Source of the DNA: Sphingomonas taxi
GTDB lineage: Bacteria > Pseudomonadota > Alphaproteobacteria > Sphingomonadales > Sphingomonadaceae
NCBI RefSeq assembly: GCF_000764535.1
Contig: NZ_CP009571.1
Location: 1,917,001 to 1,981,000 of the forward strand
Direction: 5' to 3'
DNA: 64,000 bases
Part shown: one piece after another, positions 18,322 through 26,135 of the stretch
Layout: each line of letters starts with the position of its first letter
How positions within the stretch are numbered: the first letter of the stretch is position 1
Translations under genes and position numbers: made by a program
The notes under the pieces: generated by a model
The model's input: only the letters and a program-made list of their open reading frames with translations
The model's database searches: none
What the model was told of the DNA's origin: nothing

Positions 18322-19176
18322 GTGAACGCCAACGCCATCTTCGACCGCCCTGCCCGCCGCCTGCGCCGCGACCGCGCCGCCGACGGCTATTCCGACCACG
18401 CTTTCCTGCGCGACGTCATGGTCGAGGGGCTGCTCGAACGGCTCGACGCGGTGAAGCGCACGTTCACCGACGTGCTCGACATCGGCGTGCCCGATCGCAG
18501 CCTCGTCGTGCCCGGCGCCCGGATCGCACGGGTGGATCCCGGCTTCCGCTTCGCGCAGGCCGCGGGCGGCGTACAGGGCGACGAGGAGCGGCTGCCGTTC
18601 GCCGACGGCAGTTTCGATGCGGTGCTGAGCGCCGGCGTGCTCGATCAGGTCAACGACCTGCCCGGTGCGCTGACGCTGATCCGGCGGGTGCTGCGACCCG
18701 ACGGGCTGTTCCTCGGCGCGTTCCTCGGCGGCGGCAGCCTGCCCGCGCTGCGCGCGGCGCTGCGCGTCGCCGAGGGTGAACGGCCGGCGGCGCGGCTGCA
18801 CCCGCAGATCGACGTACGATCGGCGGGCGACCTGCTGATGCGCGCCGGCTTCGCGCTGCCGGTCGCCGACATCGAGACGTTCGATGTCCGCTATGCGAGC
18901 TTCGGGCGGCTGCTCGACGATCTGCGCGGCATGGCGGCGAGCAACATCCTGATCGGCCGCTCGGCGATGACGCGCGGCACGCTGGCCCGGACCGCCGCGG
19001 CGTTCGCCGCGGCGGCGGGGCCGGACGGCCGGACCACGGAGCGCTTCTCGATCGTGTTCCTCACCGGCTGGGCGCCCGACGCCTCGCAACCAAAACCGGC
19101 GCGGCGCGGCAGCGCCACCTCGTCGCTCGCCGCCGCGCTGCGCGTACCGTCTTCGCCGCCGCCGAAAGCAGATTAG
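18322..19176 (+). CDS. SAM-dependent methyltransferase (BioC / NDUFAF5-like)
   Basis: 284 residues from GTG 18322; no ATG in frame lies near a better site. The fold shows VLDIGVPDR in place of a strict GxGxG motif I, then GDEERLPFADGSFDAVLSAGVLDQVNDLPGALTLIRRVLRPDGLFLGAFLGG, the class I methyltransferase core. The arrangement, with the N-terminal NANAIFDRPARRLRRDRAA and a C-terminal lid, resembles the alphaproteobacterial BioC-like group related to mitochondrial NDUFAF5. The C-terminal 25 residues are low complexity. The methyl acceptor is unknown. Confidence 0.85.
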   Translation: MNANAIFDRPARRLRRDRAADGYSDHAFLRDVMVEGLLERLDAVKRTFTDVLDIGVPDRSLVVPGARIARVDPGFRFAQAAGGVQGDEERLPFADGSFDAVLSAGVLDQVNDLPGALTLIRRVLRPDGLFLGAFLGGGSLPALRAALRVAEGERPAARLHPQIDVRSAGDLLMRAGFALPVADIETFDVRYASFGRLLDDLRGMAASNILIGRSAMTRGTLARTAAAFAAAAGPDGRTTERFSIVFLTGWAPDASQPKPARRGSATSSLAAALRVPSSPPPKAD

Positions 19177-19185
19177 GAAGAGTAG

Positions 19186-19313
19186 TGTTCACGCGGAGGC
19201 GCGGAGGCGCGGAGATGTTACGCTTGCCGCGCCAGCGGCTCTTCCCATCGGCGATGCGATGACAAGGCCACGCAGCCCCACGCGATCCATCTCCGCGCCT
19301 CCGCGCGAACATC
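19186..19313. repeat. Inverted repeat with GCGGAGGC tandem unit
   Basis: The left arm starts at 19186 with GTGTTCACGCGGAGGCGCGG and ends in GCGGAGATG near 19216; the right arm (19289-19313) is its near complement. The left arm carries one extra GCGGAGGC unit. This third inverted-repeat family lies in the gap between the methyltransferase and uxuA. Confidence 0.65.
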
Positions 19314-19372
19314 ATCCTTTCTTCTACATTCGTTTAGCTGGCGGGCGTCATCGACCTTTTGGTGTCAACGTC

Positions 19373-19411
19373 GTCGAAGCACCGTGAGAGTCGACAGGCT
19401 CAGGGCGAACG
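19373..19411. repeat. Half copy of the TCGACAGGCTCAGGGCGAACG element
   Basis: The segment from GTCGAAGCACCGTGAGA to TCGACAGGCTCAGGGCGAACG matches the inner and right parts of the complete element at 57306-57371 but lacks the full left arm. Same family, deleted copy. Confidence 0.65.
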
Positions 19412-19473
19412 CTGGGGAAGCTAACGATCTTGTTCGCAGGCAGTCTCTACGGCCTGTACCGACATGCCGCTTG

Positions 19474-20652
19474 TCAGACCCTTCCCGCCTCGCGGGCGTG
19501 GATCAGCCCGGCTTCGAGACCGCGTAGCTCGGCGAGGCCGCGCAGGCGGCCGATCAGCGAATAGCCGGGGTTGGTGCGCTTATGCAGGTCGTCGACCATC
19601 TGGTGACCGTGGTCGGGGCGCATCGGCAGCGCGCGCCCGGTCCGCCGTTGCAGATCGACCACCGCCGCGACGATTGCCGCCATGTCGGCGTCGCCGCGCA
19701 GATGCTCGGCCTCGTGGAACGCGCCGTCCGCCTCGCGCTGCACCGAGCGGAGATGGAGGAAGCCGATCCGCTCGCCGAGGCGACGGACCATGCCGGGCAA
19801 ATCGTTGTCGGCGCGCACGCCCAGCGAGCCGCTGCAGAAGCACAGGCCGTTGGCGGGCGACGGCACCGCGGCGAACAGCGCCGCAACCTCCGCCTCGGTG
19901 CTGACGACGCGGGGCAGGCCGAAGATCGGGAAAGGCGGATCGTCCGGGTGGACGACGAGCCGGATCCCCTCGGCCTCGGCGATCGGACAGACTGCGGCGA
20001 GAAAGGCGATATGGTTGGCGCGCAGCTGGTCGGCGTCGATCGCGGCATAGCTGCCGATCCGGCGCAGCAGTTCGGCCGAGGTGAAACTCTCCTCGCTGCC
20101 CGGCAGACCGGCGATGATCGTCCGCTCCAGCCGGTGACGGCCCGCCTCGTCGAGCGCGGCGAAGCGCTGCGCCGCCGCAGCGACGACGGCGGGGGAATAG
20201 TCCGCCGCCGCATCGGGCCGGCGGAGGAGATGGATGTCGTAGGCGGCGAGCGCATGCAGCTCGAAGCGCAACGCGCGGGCGCCATCGGGCAATTCCCAAG
20301 CAAGGTCGGTCCGCGTCCAGTCGAGCAGCGGCATGAAATTGTAGGTCACGACGGTGATGCCGTGCGCGGCGAGGCGGCGAAGGCTGACCGCATAGGCCTC
20401 GATCAGGCGATCCCAGTCCGCGGAGCGGGTCTTGATCCCCTCGGCGACGGGCAGGCTCTCGACCACCGTCCAGGCGAGGCCGGCATTCTCGATCAGCCGC
20501 TTGCGGGCGGCGATCGCATCGTCGGGCCAGGCGTCGCCGTTCGGGATCTCATGCAGTGCGGTCACCACTTCGGTCGCGCCGGCCTGCCGGATCGCGGCGA
20601 GCGGCACCGGATCGCTCGGGCCAAACCACCGCATGGTCTGGGTCATCATCAT
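19474..20652 (-). CDS. uxuA: Mannonate dehydratase UxuA
   Basis: 392 residues, the usual UxuA length. It begins MRWFGPSDPVPLAAIRQAGATEVVTALHEIPNG, characteristic of the family, and has RLVVHPDDPPFPIFGLPR, NGLCFCSGSLGVRADND and the C-terminal MRPDHGHQM metal-binding region. It dehydrates D-mannonate to 2-keto-3-deoxygluconate in glucuronate catabolism. Three consecutive ATG codons (20652, 20649, 20646) can start it; the last aligns best with other UxuA. A strong AGGAGG precedes a 4-codon out-of-frame mini-frame that ends on the first ATG. The regulator gene lies upstream, with a palindrome between. Confidence 0.95.
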   Translation of the reverse strand: MMMTQTMRWFGPSDPVPLAAIRQAGATEVVTALHEIPNGDAWPDDAIAARKRLIENAGLAWTVVESLPVAEGIKTRSADWDRLIEAYAVSLRRLAAHGITVVTYNFMPLLDWTRTDLAWELPDGARALRFELHALAAYDIHLLRRPDAAADYSPAVVAAAAQRFAALDEAGRHRLERTIIAGLPGSEESFTSAELLRRIGSYAAIDADQLRANHIAFLAAVCPIAEAEGIRLVVHPDDPPFPIFGLPRVVSTEAEVAALFAAVPSPANGLCFCSGSLGVRADNDLPGMVRRLGERIGFLHLRSVQREADGAFHEAEHLRGDADMAAIVAAVVDLQRRTGRALPMRPDHGHQMVDDLHKRTNPGYSLIGRLRGLAELRGLEAGLIHAREAGRV

Positions 20653-20698
20653 CTCGCCGCCATCCCCCTCCTGGTAGGGCGTGACTAGCAGCGCAATG

Positions 20699-20712
20699 AT
20701 TGGTCTGACAAC
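20699..20712. promoter_or_regulatory. Putative GntR/UxuR operator before uxuA
   Basis: ATTGGTCTGACAAC agrees at 10 of 14 positions with the ATTGGTATACCAAT-type site known for ExuR/UxuR. Its complement contains TTGTCAGACCA, a full match to the FadR-subfamily pattern TNGTNNNACNA. It lies 47 bases upstream of the uxuA start and 28 bases after the regulator gene. Confidence 0.55.
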
Positions 20713-20740
20713 CTAGAAGCGTGCGGTATGCCGCTTTGCG

Positions 20741-21538
20741 TCAGGCGACGGGCGATACGCCATAGCGCTGACGGGTGCTGGCGAGCGAACGACGCACCTC
20801 CTCGACCGCGAGTTCCTCGGTACGGAACAGCAGATGATCCATCACTGCCGACAGATGCGCGCGCATCGCAGCGCGGGCGGCATTGGCGTCGCGCGCGCGG
20901 AGCGCGTCGATGATCGCGGCATGTTCCTCGACCACCGGCCGGACCTTGGCATTGCGCGCCTTGGCGTGGAGCAACGCACATTCGGGCGAGGTCGAGCGCA
21001 GATGCCACAGATCCTCGATCGTGCGCAGCACGCCGGCGTTGCGGGTGGCGGCGGCGATGGTCAGGTGGAAATCGCGATCGGCCTCCTCGGTCACCTCGGG
21101 CAGCAGGTTCTCGGTCGCCATCGCGGCGACCAGCGCGTCGAGCCGGTCGATCTGGTCGTCGGTGACGTGCAGTGCCGCCAGCGCCGCCGCCTCGCCTTCG
21201 AACATCAGCCGCACCTCGGTGAGTTCGAAGGCGGTGATCGCGAAGCCGGGCTCCTCGCCCTGCCCCGGCAGGCGGCAGACATAGGCCCCGGAGCCGACGC
21301 GGACCTCGATGAACCCCTGCACCTCAAGCGCGATCAACGCCTCGCGCACCGCCGGGCGGCTGGCGCCATATTCGATCGCGAGCTCGCGTTCGGCGGGCAG
21401 GCGGTCACCGATCGCGAACGCACCCGAGGCGAGCTGGTCGAACAGCTTGCGGGCGAGGCGCTGGTACAGGCGATCGCTGGTAGCGCTCTCTTTGCCGAGA
21501 TCGACCTTCGAAGGGCGGCGGATGGTCGGCTTGGGCAT
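20741..21538 (-). CDS. GntR-family (FadR subfamily) regulator, UxuR-like
   Basis: 265 residues from the ATG at 21538; a TTG at 21550 is a less likely start. The N-terminal winged helix contains LYQRLARKLFDQLASGAFAIGDRLPAERELAIEYGASRPAVREALIALEVQGFIEVRVGSGAYV. The all-helical FCD effector domain follows, with DRDFHLTIAAATRNAGVL and the His ligands of the metal site. It is 88 bases upstream of uxuA, so it probably represses hexuronate genes and is relieved by a pathway sugar acid. A half-site ACCAAT (21546-21551) overlaps its own translation start region, hinting at autoregulation. Confidence 0.9.
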   Translation of the reverse strand: MPKPTIRRPSKVDLGKESATSDRLYQRLARKLFDQLASGAFAIGDRLPAERELAIEYGASRPAVREALIALEVQGFIEVRVGSGAYVCRLPGQGEEPGFAITAFELTEVRLMFEGEAAALAALHVTDDQIDRLDALVAAMATENLLPEVTEEADRDFHLTIAAATRNAGVLRTIEDLWHLRSTSPECALLHAKARNAKVRPVVEEHAAIIDALRARDANAARAAMRAHLSAVMDHLLFRTEELAVEEVRRSLASTRQRYGVSPVA

Positions 21539-21633
21539 CGGACTTACCAATTAAAGCGGGCGGGACGAGATCGATACTACGAGAGGCACGGGCATGGGAA
21601 GGCCGCGTCGTGCGAGATCGCAACCGGTATCGG

Positions 21634-22023
21634 TCAGACGAGCATCCCGCCATCGGCATCGCGCGCGAGGATACGGCCCATCGCCTCGAACAGGGCGTCC
21701 ATCGCGACCGGCTTGAACAACACCTCGTCCGCCCCCGCGGCGATGCACCGCTCGCGCAGGTCGAGCGCGGTGTCGGCGGTGATGACGATGATCGGTACCG
21801 CCGCCTTGCCGTCGGCGCGCGCGCGGACGTGGCCGATCGCGGTGATGCCGTCCATGCCGGGCATGCGCAGGTCGATCAGCAGCATGTCGAAATCCTGCGC
21901 GTCGATCGCCTGTAACCCGTCTTCCGCGCTCTCCGCCTCCATCATCGTGACCCCGGCGACATCGAGCATGTCCCTGACGACGCGGCGGTTCATCCGATCG
22001 TCTTCGATGAACAGGACGTTCAT
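21634..22023 (-). CDS. Stand-alone receiver-domain response regulator
   Basis: 129 residues, one REC domain: acidic pocket IEDDRMN, phospho-acceptor Asp51 (LLIDLRMPGMDG), the Thr of VITADTA and the Lys of EVLFKPV. There is no output domain. It sits 55 bases after a hybrid histidine kinase, so it likely receives phosphate from that kinase or competes with its own degenerate receiver. Confidence 0.93.
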   Translation of the reverse strand: MNVLFIEDDRMNRRVVRDMLDVAGVTMMEAESAEDGLQAIDAQDFDMLLIDLRMPGMDGITAIGHVRARADGKAAVPIIVITADTALDLRERCIAAGADEVLFKPVAMDALFEAMGRILARDADGGMLV

Positions 22024-22078
22024 CGGGAGGGCTGCGGGGTCGGTGGGATTGGCGATGGCATGCTATTGCGTCTACGCT

Positions 22079-24499
22079 TCATGCCGCCTGCGACACAAGC
22101 GCCACATGGCGCGCAGGATAGAGTATTGCGACCAATGTCGAACCACTGACCGGTTTGATAACGCTACGGAACGATCCGTCCGTTGCGGATGCGATACGAT
22201 CGGCGTCGGCGGCGCTCGGCAGCAGGATCGTCACGTCCGCCGCAGCCGCGACGGCGGCCAACTTTCGCAGCGCGTCAGCGGCGTCCTCGACCGCGCCCAA
22301 CGCGGCCGCATCGATCAGCAGGCGGTCGAATCGCGTGGTGGCGAGCGCGGCGACGGCTTCGTCCAGTGTCGCGGTGGCCACTACCACGCCGGCGTGCGGC
22401 GTCATCAGCGTCCGCAGCATGCTGCGCGTGATCGGGTTGCGATCGAGTACCAGCATCCCCGCAGTGCCGGGCGTGGCCTCGGCCGGCGCCGTCGCGGCCT
22501 CGGCGCGCACCAGCGGCAGGTCGACGATGAACCGCGACCCCTCCCCCACGACGCTGGTCACGGTCACGTCGCCACCCATCGCCCGCGCGAGGTTGCGGCA
22601 GATCGACAGGCCGAGTCCGGTGCCGCCGAACCGGCGGGTGGTGCTGGTGTCGGCCTGACGGAAGGATTCGAAGATCGCGTCGCACGTCTCGGGCAGGATG
22701 CCGATGCCGGTATCGGCGACGACGATGCGGAGCCGGTCGTCGCCATAAGCAGCGGCGTGCAACGTCACGCTGCCCTCGGCGGTGAATTTGAGCGCGTTCG
22801 ACATGAGATTGAACACGATCTGCCGTACCCGCGCGGCATCGCCCAGGATCATCGCCGGGCACTCCGCGATGTCGCGATGGAACGCGATACCCTTCGCCTC
22901 GGCCTGGTCCTGCCACAACCGGGTCGATTCGGTGATCATCGCGCGCAGGTCGAACGGCGCCTCCTCGACGGTGAGATTGCCGGTCTCCATCTTGGCGACG
23001 TCGAGGATATCGTCGACCAAGGTGCGCATCGTCACGCCCGCGCTATACACGACGCTGAGCCGGTCGCGCGTGCTGCCGCCAATCCGCGCGTCGGCAAGCA
23101 TCACCTGCGTCATGCCGAGGATGCCGTTGAGCGGCGTGCGGATCTCATGGCTGGTGGTGGCGAGGAATTCCGTCTTGGCAGCCAGTGCCTTGCCGAGCGC
23201 GGTATTGGTGACGGCGAGGTCGTCGTTGGCGGCACGGACTTCGTTGCGGCTCCGACGTAGCGTGATCAGCCCCATACCGAGCAGGCCGATCGCGAGGATC
23301 GTCGAGGCGACGACGCCGAGGAAGATGTTGCGCTGCGTGCGGGTGCGTGCCTGTTCATAAGCGACGTTGCGGCGGGCTTCGTCGCGCTGGAGGCTGGCGA
23401 TCTTGAGTTCCTGATTGGCGAAGTCGAACCGCGCCGCCATCAGCGCCGCGCTAGTCGAACGGGCGAGCGCGGTCGATTCGTCATCAAGCCGCTTCAACGC
23501 GACGAGGTGCCGCAAGGCCAATTCGGGGCGGCCGGCGGCGCGATAGATGGTATAAGCGGTGCGATGCGCCTCGCGATCGATCAGCGTGGTGTGATCGATA
23601 TCCTCGCCGTCGAACCGTTCGGCGATCAGCGTCAGCGCCGTGGCGATGTTGCCGCGCTGATAGGCGGCCTGCGCGTCGAGGCCGATCAACGTCTTGCGAA
23701 ACCCCGCCGCCTCGCCACGCGTCGATAGCCGTAGCCCCTGATCGATCGCACGCTGCGCCCCGACGACATCCTTGTCCATCAGCCGCGCTTCGGCGATGTT
23801 GCCGAGGATCAGCACGCGCAGCAACGGGCTGTTGATCCGTTCGGTGAGCGCAAGACCATTGCGGAACTGCTGCGACGCCTCGCGGTAACGACCGAGATTT
23901 TTCAGCGAGATGCCACGATTGTTGTAGAGCGCGAGCGCGAGCATCGGGTCCGCGCGGTATAGCGACAACGCCTGATCGTAATAGCGTAACGCATTGGTGT
24001 GGTCGTTCGCTTCGCCGTAGAGCGAGCCGATCGATTGCAGCGCCTTGGCCTGACTGCGTGTGTTGCCGAGCGACCGGAAGATGTTGTGCGCCCGCTGATA
24101 GTCGCTCAACGCCCGGGCCACGTCGGCGTGAACGGCGGCGATCCAGCCACTGGCGAGCAGCGCGTCGCCCTGCAATTCCGAGCCCGGCGCCAGTCGTGAC
24201 GACAGCGTCACCGCCTTGTTGATCAACGGTTCGGCCGCGCCGACATCGTTGAGCCGCATCAACGCCTCGCCGCGCAGCCAGTTGGCAGTTGCCTGCCGAA
24301 TAGCACGCTGACGCGACGGCGGCTGTCGGTCGGCCACGCGTTCCGCAGCGAGCGCGCGGTCGGCGGTACGGTGTGGATCGCTGAGCATCGCGGTCTTGGC
24401 GTCAGCGACGAGCCTGTCGAAGACATCCGCCGTTGCCGAAACCGGGGCCAGCGCGAGAAGGCTGGCCGCCAGCCACGACCGCCAGGGCCAGCGGCGCAT
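22079..24499 (-). CDS. TPR-sensor hybrid histidine kinase with degenerate receiver
   Basis: 806 residues. A signal peptide (residues about 1-24) is followed by a periplasmic region of TPR repeats (AKALQSIGSLYGEANDHTNALRYYDQALSLYR and similar) to about 370. A membrane helix follows (NIFLGVVASTILAIGLLGMGLITL), then a short coiled coil and HisKA with His451 (TTSHEIRTPLNGILGMTQ). The HATPase_c domain has FNLMSNALKFT, VADTGIGI and GGTGLGLSI. The C-terminal 120 residues look like a receiver (FDRLLIDAAALG, SVIKPVSG), but the acidic pair is reduced and the sequence after the Asp is atypical. The EAL gene stop is 2 bases upstream. Confidence 0.9.
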   Translation of the reverse strand: MRRWPWRSWLAASLLALAPVSATADVFDRLVADAKTAMLSDPHRTADRALAAERVADRQPPSRQRAIRQATANWLRGEALMRLNDVGAAEPLINKAVTLSSRLAPGSELQGDALLASGWIAAVHADVARALSDYQRAHNIFRSLGNTRSQAKALQSIGSLYGEANDHTNALRYYDQALSLYRADPMLALALYNNRGISLKNLGRYREASQQFRNGLALTERINSPLLRVLILGNIAEARLMDKDVVGAQRAIDQGLRLSTRGEAAGFRKTLIGLDAQAAYQRGNIATALTLIAERFDGEDIDHTTLIDREAHRTAYTIYRAAGRPELALRHLVALKRLDDESTALARSTSAALMAARFDFANQELKIASLQRDEARRNVAYEQARTRTQRNIFLGVVASTILAIGLLGMGLITLRRSRNEVRAANDDLAVTNTALGKALAAKTEFLATTSHEIRTPLNGILGMTQVMLADARIGGSTRDRLSVVYSAGVTMRTLVDDILDVAKMETGNLTVEEAPFDLRAMITESTRLWQDQAEAKGIAFHRDIAECPAMILGDAARVRQIVFNLMSNALKFTAEGSVTLHAAAYGDDRLRIVVADTGIGILPETCDAIFESFRQADTSTTRRFGGTGLGLSICRNLARAMGGDVTVTSVVGEGSRFIVDLPLVRAEAATAPAEATPGTAGMLVLDRNPITRSMLRTLMTPHAGVVVATATLDEAVAALATTRFDRLLIDAAALGAVEDAADALRKLAAVAAAADVTILLPSAADADRIASATDGSFRSVIKPVSGSTLVAILYPARHVALVSQAA

Positions 24500-24501
24500 C
24501 G

Positions 24502-25833
24502 TCAGACGACGCGTCGGGTCGCGGCGAAGCCACCGAAGCCCGCGAGCGGATTGGGTGCGGGCGCGCGGTGGCGTCCTTCGTCGAGATATTGGATCAACGA
24601 TTCGAGCACGACGGGGCGGCTGATCAGGAAACCCTGGACCATGTCGCAGCCCATGACGGTGAGCAGCGCCAGTGCGGCATGCGTCTCCACCCCCTCGGCG
24701 ACCACTTCCATCTCCAGGGCGTGCGCGAGATCGATCGTCGAACGAACGATCAGCGGATCGCGGTTGGAGCTAGTGAGCTGGGTGACGAACAGCTTGTCGA
24801 TCTTAAGCTCGCGAGCCGGCAATTGCTTGAGATAGGCGAGCGAGGAAAGGCCGGCGCCATAATCGTCGATCGCGATGGTGATGCCGAAGTCCGCGAAGAT
24901 CTGCAGATTGGCGATCGCGCTGGCGGGATCGCGGATCACCGAGGTTTCGGTGATCTCGAACCCGAGCTTGGCGTCGCTGCCGCCGACGAGGTCGCATGCG
25001 GCGCGGACGAAAGCGCTGTCGGCGAGCAACTGGCCGGCGATGTTGATGAATAGGCGGAGATCATGGCCGCGGGCGGCGAGGTTGCGCTGGTCCTCTATGG
25101 CGCGGCGGATCGTCCACAAGGTCATGCGGTCGATCAGCATGCATTCTTCGGCGACCGAGATAAAATCGTTGGGCATCACCAGCCCGCGTTCGGGATGATG
25201 CCAGCGCACCAGCGCTTCGGCGCTGCGGATCTCCTGATGACGGACGTGCACCTTGGGCTGATAGTGCAGCACCAGCTCTTCGCGATCGATCGCCTGGTCG
25301 AGCTCGCGCGCCACCTGCAGCACGTCGAGCGTCGCACGCGGCGCGACCGCGTGGGTCACGGTGTGATAGGCGGTGCGAGCCTCGGCAAGGGCATTTTCCG
25401 CCTCCTCGACCAATGCCACCTCATCGAGATTGGCGGTGGCCGCCGCGGCGGCACCGAAGGTCAGGCGGATGGTGACTTGCTGATCGTCGAGGGTGAACGC
25501 CTGTTCGAACGCTTTCTCGATCGCGACGATGGCGCGATCGACGGCGGCGCGATCGGCGTCGCGGAACCCGCTGGCGATCTGGGTCCGGCCCAGCACGGCG
25601 ACGCTGGCGGTCGGCAGCACGCGCGCGACTCGGTCGGCGACGAGGCCGACGAGCAGCTCGGCGCGGGCACAGCCGAGACGTCGGCGCAATTCGGTGAAAT
25701 TGGCGATTTCCGCGATCAGCTGAAAGCGGAACGCCGGGTCGGTCGTCCGCTGCGCCCCCGTCATGACGCGGGAAGCCAGCATTTCCACGGTTTCCGAGCG
25801 ATGCGCGACGGTCATGGGCTCGGCGTAGAGCAT
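24502..25833 (-). CDS. EAL-domain c-di-GMP phosphodiesterase with degenerate GGDEF
   Basis: 443 residues from the ATG at 25833; ATG 25869 and 25815 are alternatives, and the AT-rich stretch 25836-25860 argues against the longest. The N-terminal 170 residues resemble a GGDEF fold without the GGDEF motif. The C-terminal EAL domain is intact: LVLHYQPKVHV, SAEALVRWHHPERGLV, LGFEITETSVI, AIDDYGAGLSSLAYLKQLPARELKIDK and VAEGVET. It would hydrolyse c-di-GMP. The gene ends 2 bases before the hybrid kinase start, so the signalling inputs are linked. Confidence 0.92.
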   Translation of the reverse strand: MLYAEPMTVAHRSETVEMLASRVMTGAQRTTDPAFRFQLIAEIANFTELRRRLGCARAELLVGLVADRVARVLPTASVAVLGRTQIASGFRDADRAAVDRAIVAIEKAFEQAFTLDDQQVTIRLTFGAAAAATANLDEVALVEEAENALAEARTAYHTVTHAVAPRATLDVLQVARELDQAIDREELVLHYQPKVHVRHQEIRSAEALVRWHHPERGLVMPNDFISVAEECMLIDRMTLWTIRRAIEDQRNLAARGHDLRLFINIAGQLLADSAFVRAACDLVGGSDAKLGFEITETSVIRDPASAIANLQIFADFGITIAIDDYGAGLSSLAYLKQLPARELKIDKLFVTQLTSSNRDPLIVRSTIDLAHALEMEVVAEGVETHAALALLTVMGCDMVQGFLISRPVVLESLIQYLDEGRHRAPAPNPLAGFGGFAATRRVV

Positions 25834-25900
25834 CAGGTTTGAAGATAAGATTAATCGCACATGAGCCATCTAAGCCGCTGCGAGACGGATTGTTAAATGC

Positions 25901-25915
25901 TTAACATGAGGTTAA
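25901..25915. promoter_or_regulatory. Possible CtrA box (TTAA-N7-TTAA)
   Basis: TTAACATGAGGTTAA matches the CtrA half-site arrangement TTAA-N7-TTAA. A third half-site, GTTAA, precedes it at 25892-25896. TTAA is rare in this GC-rich sequence. The site lies between the EAL gene (minus) and the 19-codon gene (plus), about 44 bases before the latter's ATG. Confidence 0.45.
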
Positions 25916-25958
25916 GGATGTCGGGCATCCTGGAGATGCCACGATAAGGGAGATTAGC

Positions 25959-26018
25959 ATGTCGGTAGTTTTCGCACTCGTCCTCGCGGTCGTTTCGGTT
26001 TACATCAAGCCCTGGTAA
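25959..26018 (+). CDS. 19-residue membrane micropeptide
   Basis: ATG 25959 opens a frame for MSVVFALVLAVVSVYIKPW and then TAA. The ribosome-binding site AAGGGAGA (25946-25953) is the closest to consensus in the window, with good spacing. The peptide is one hydrophobic helix with a Lys-Pro-Trp end, the form of a tiny single-pass inner-membrane protein. It stands alone between the EAL gene and the monooxygenase gene. I know no named family that matches. The length is far below normal gene-calling limits. Confidence 0.6.
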   Translation: MSVVFALVLAVVSVYIKPW

Positions 26019-26135
26019 CCGCCGTCGCGGCTCGGGCCGTGACGATCTTCGCCGCTGGTCGGTAAGGTCGAACAGGTCCGGGCCGCATTCCGTTTGGAGG
26101 GCATTACCCTCCCCTCGAATGCCGCCGTCGAACGA

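Noticed and set aside
20834..23260. An 808-codon plus-strand frame across the GntR, receiver and kinase genes
   Set aside because: It spans three well-supported minus-strand genes and has no family-like segments or ribosome-binding site.
25959..26018. KdpF-like potassium-pump subunit
   Set aside because: The peptide is shorter than KdpF, lacks its sequence pattern, and no kdpABC genes are near.
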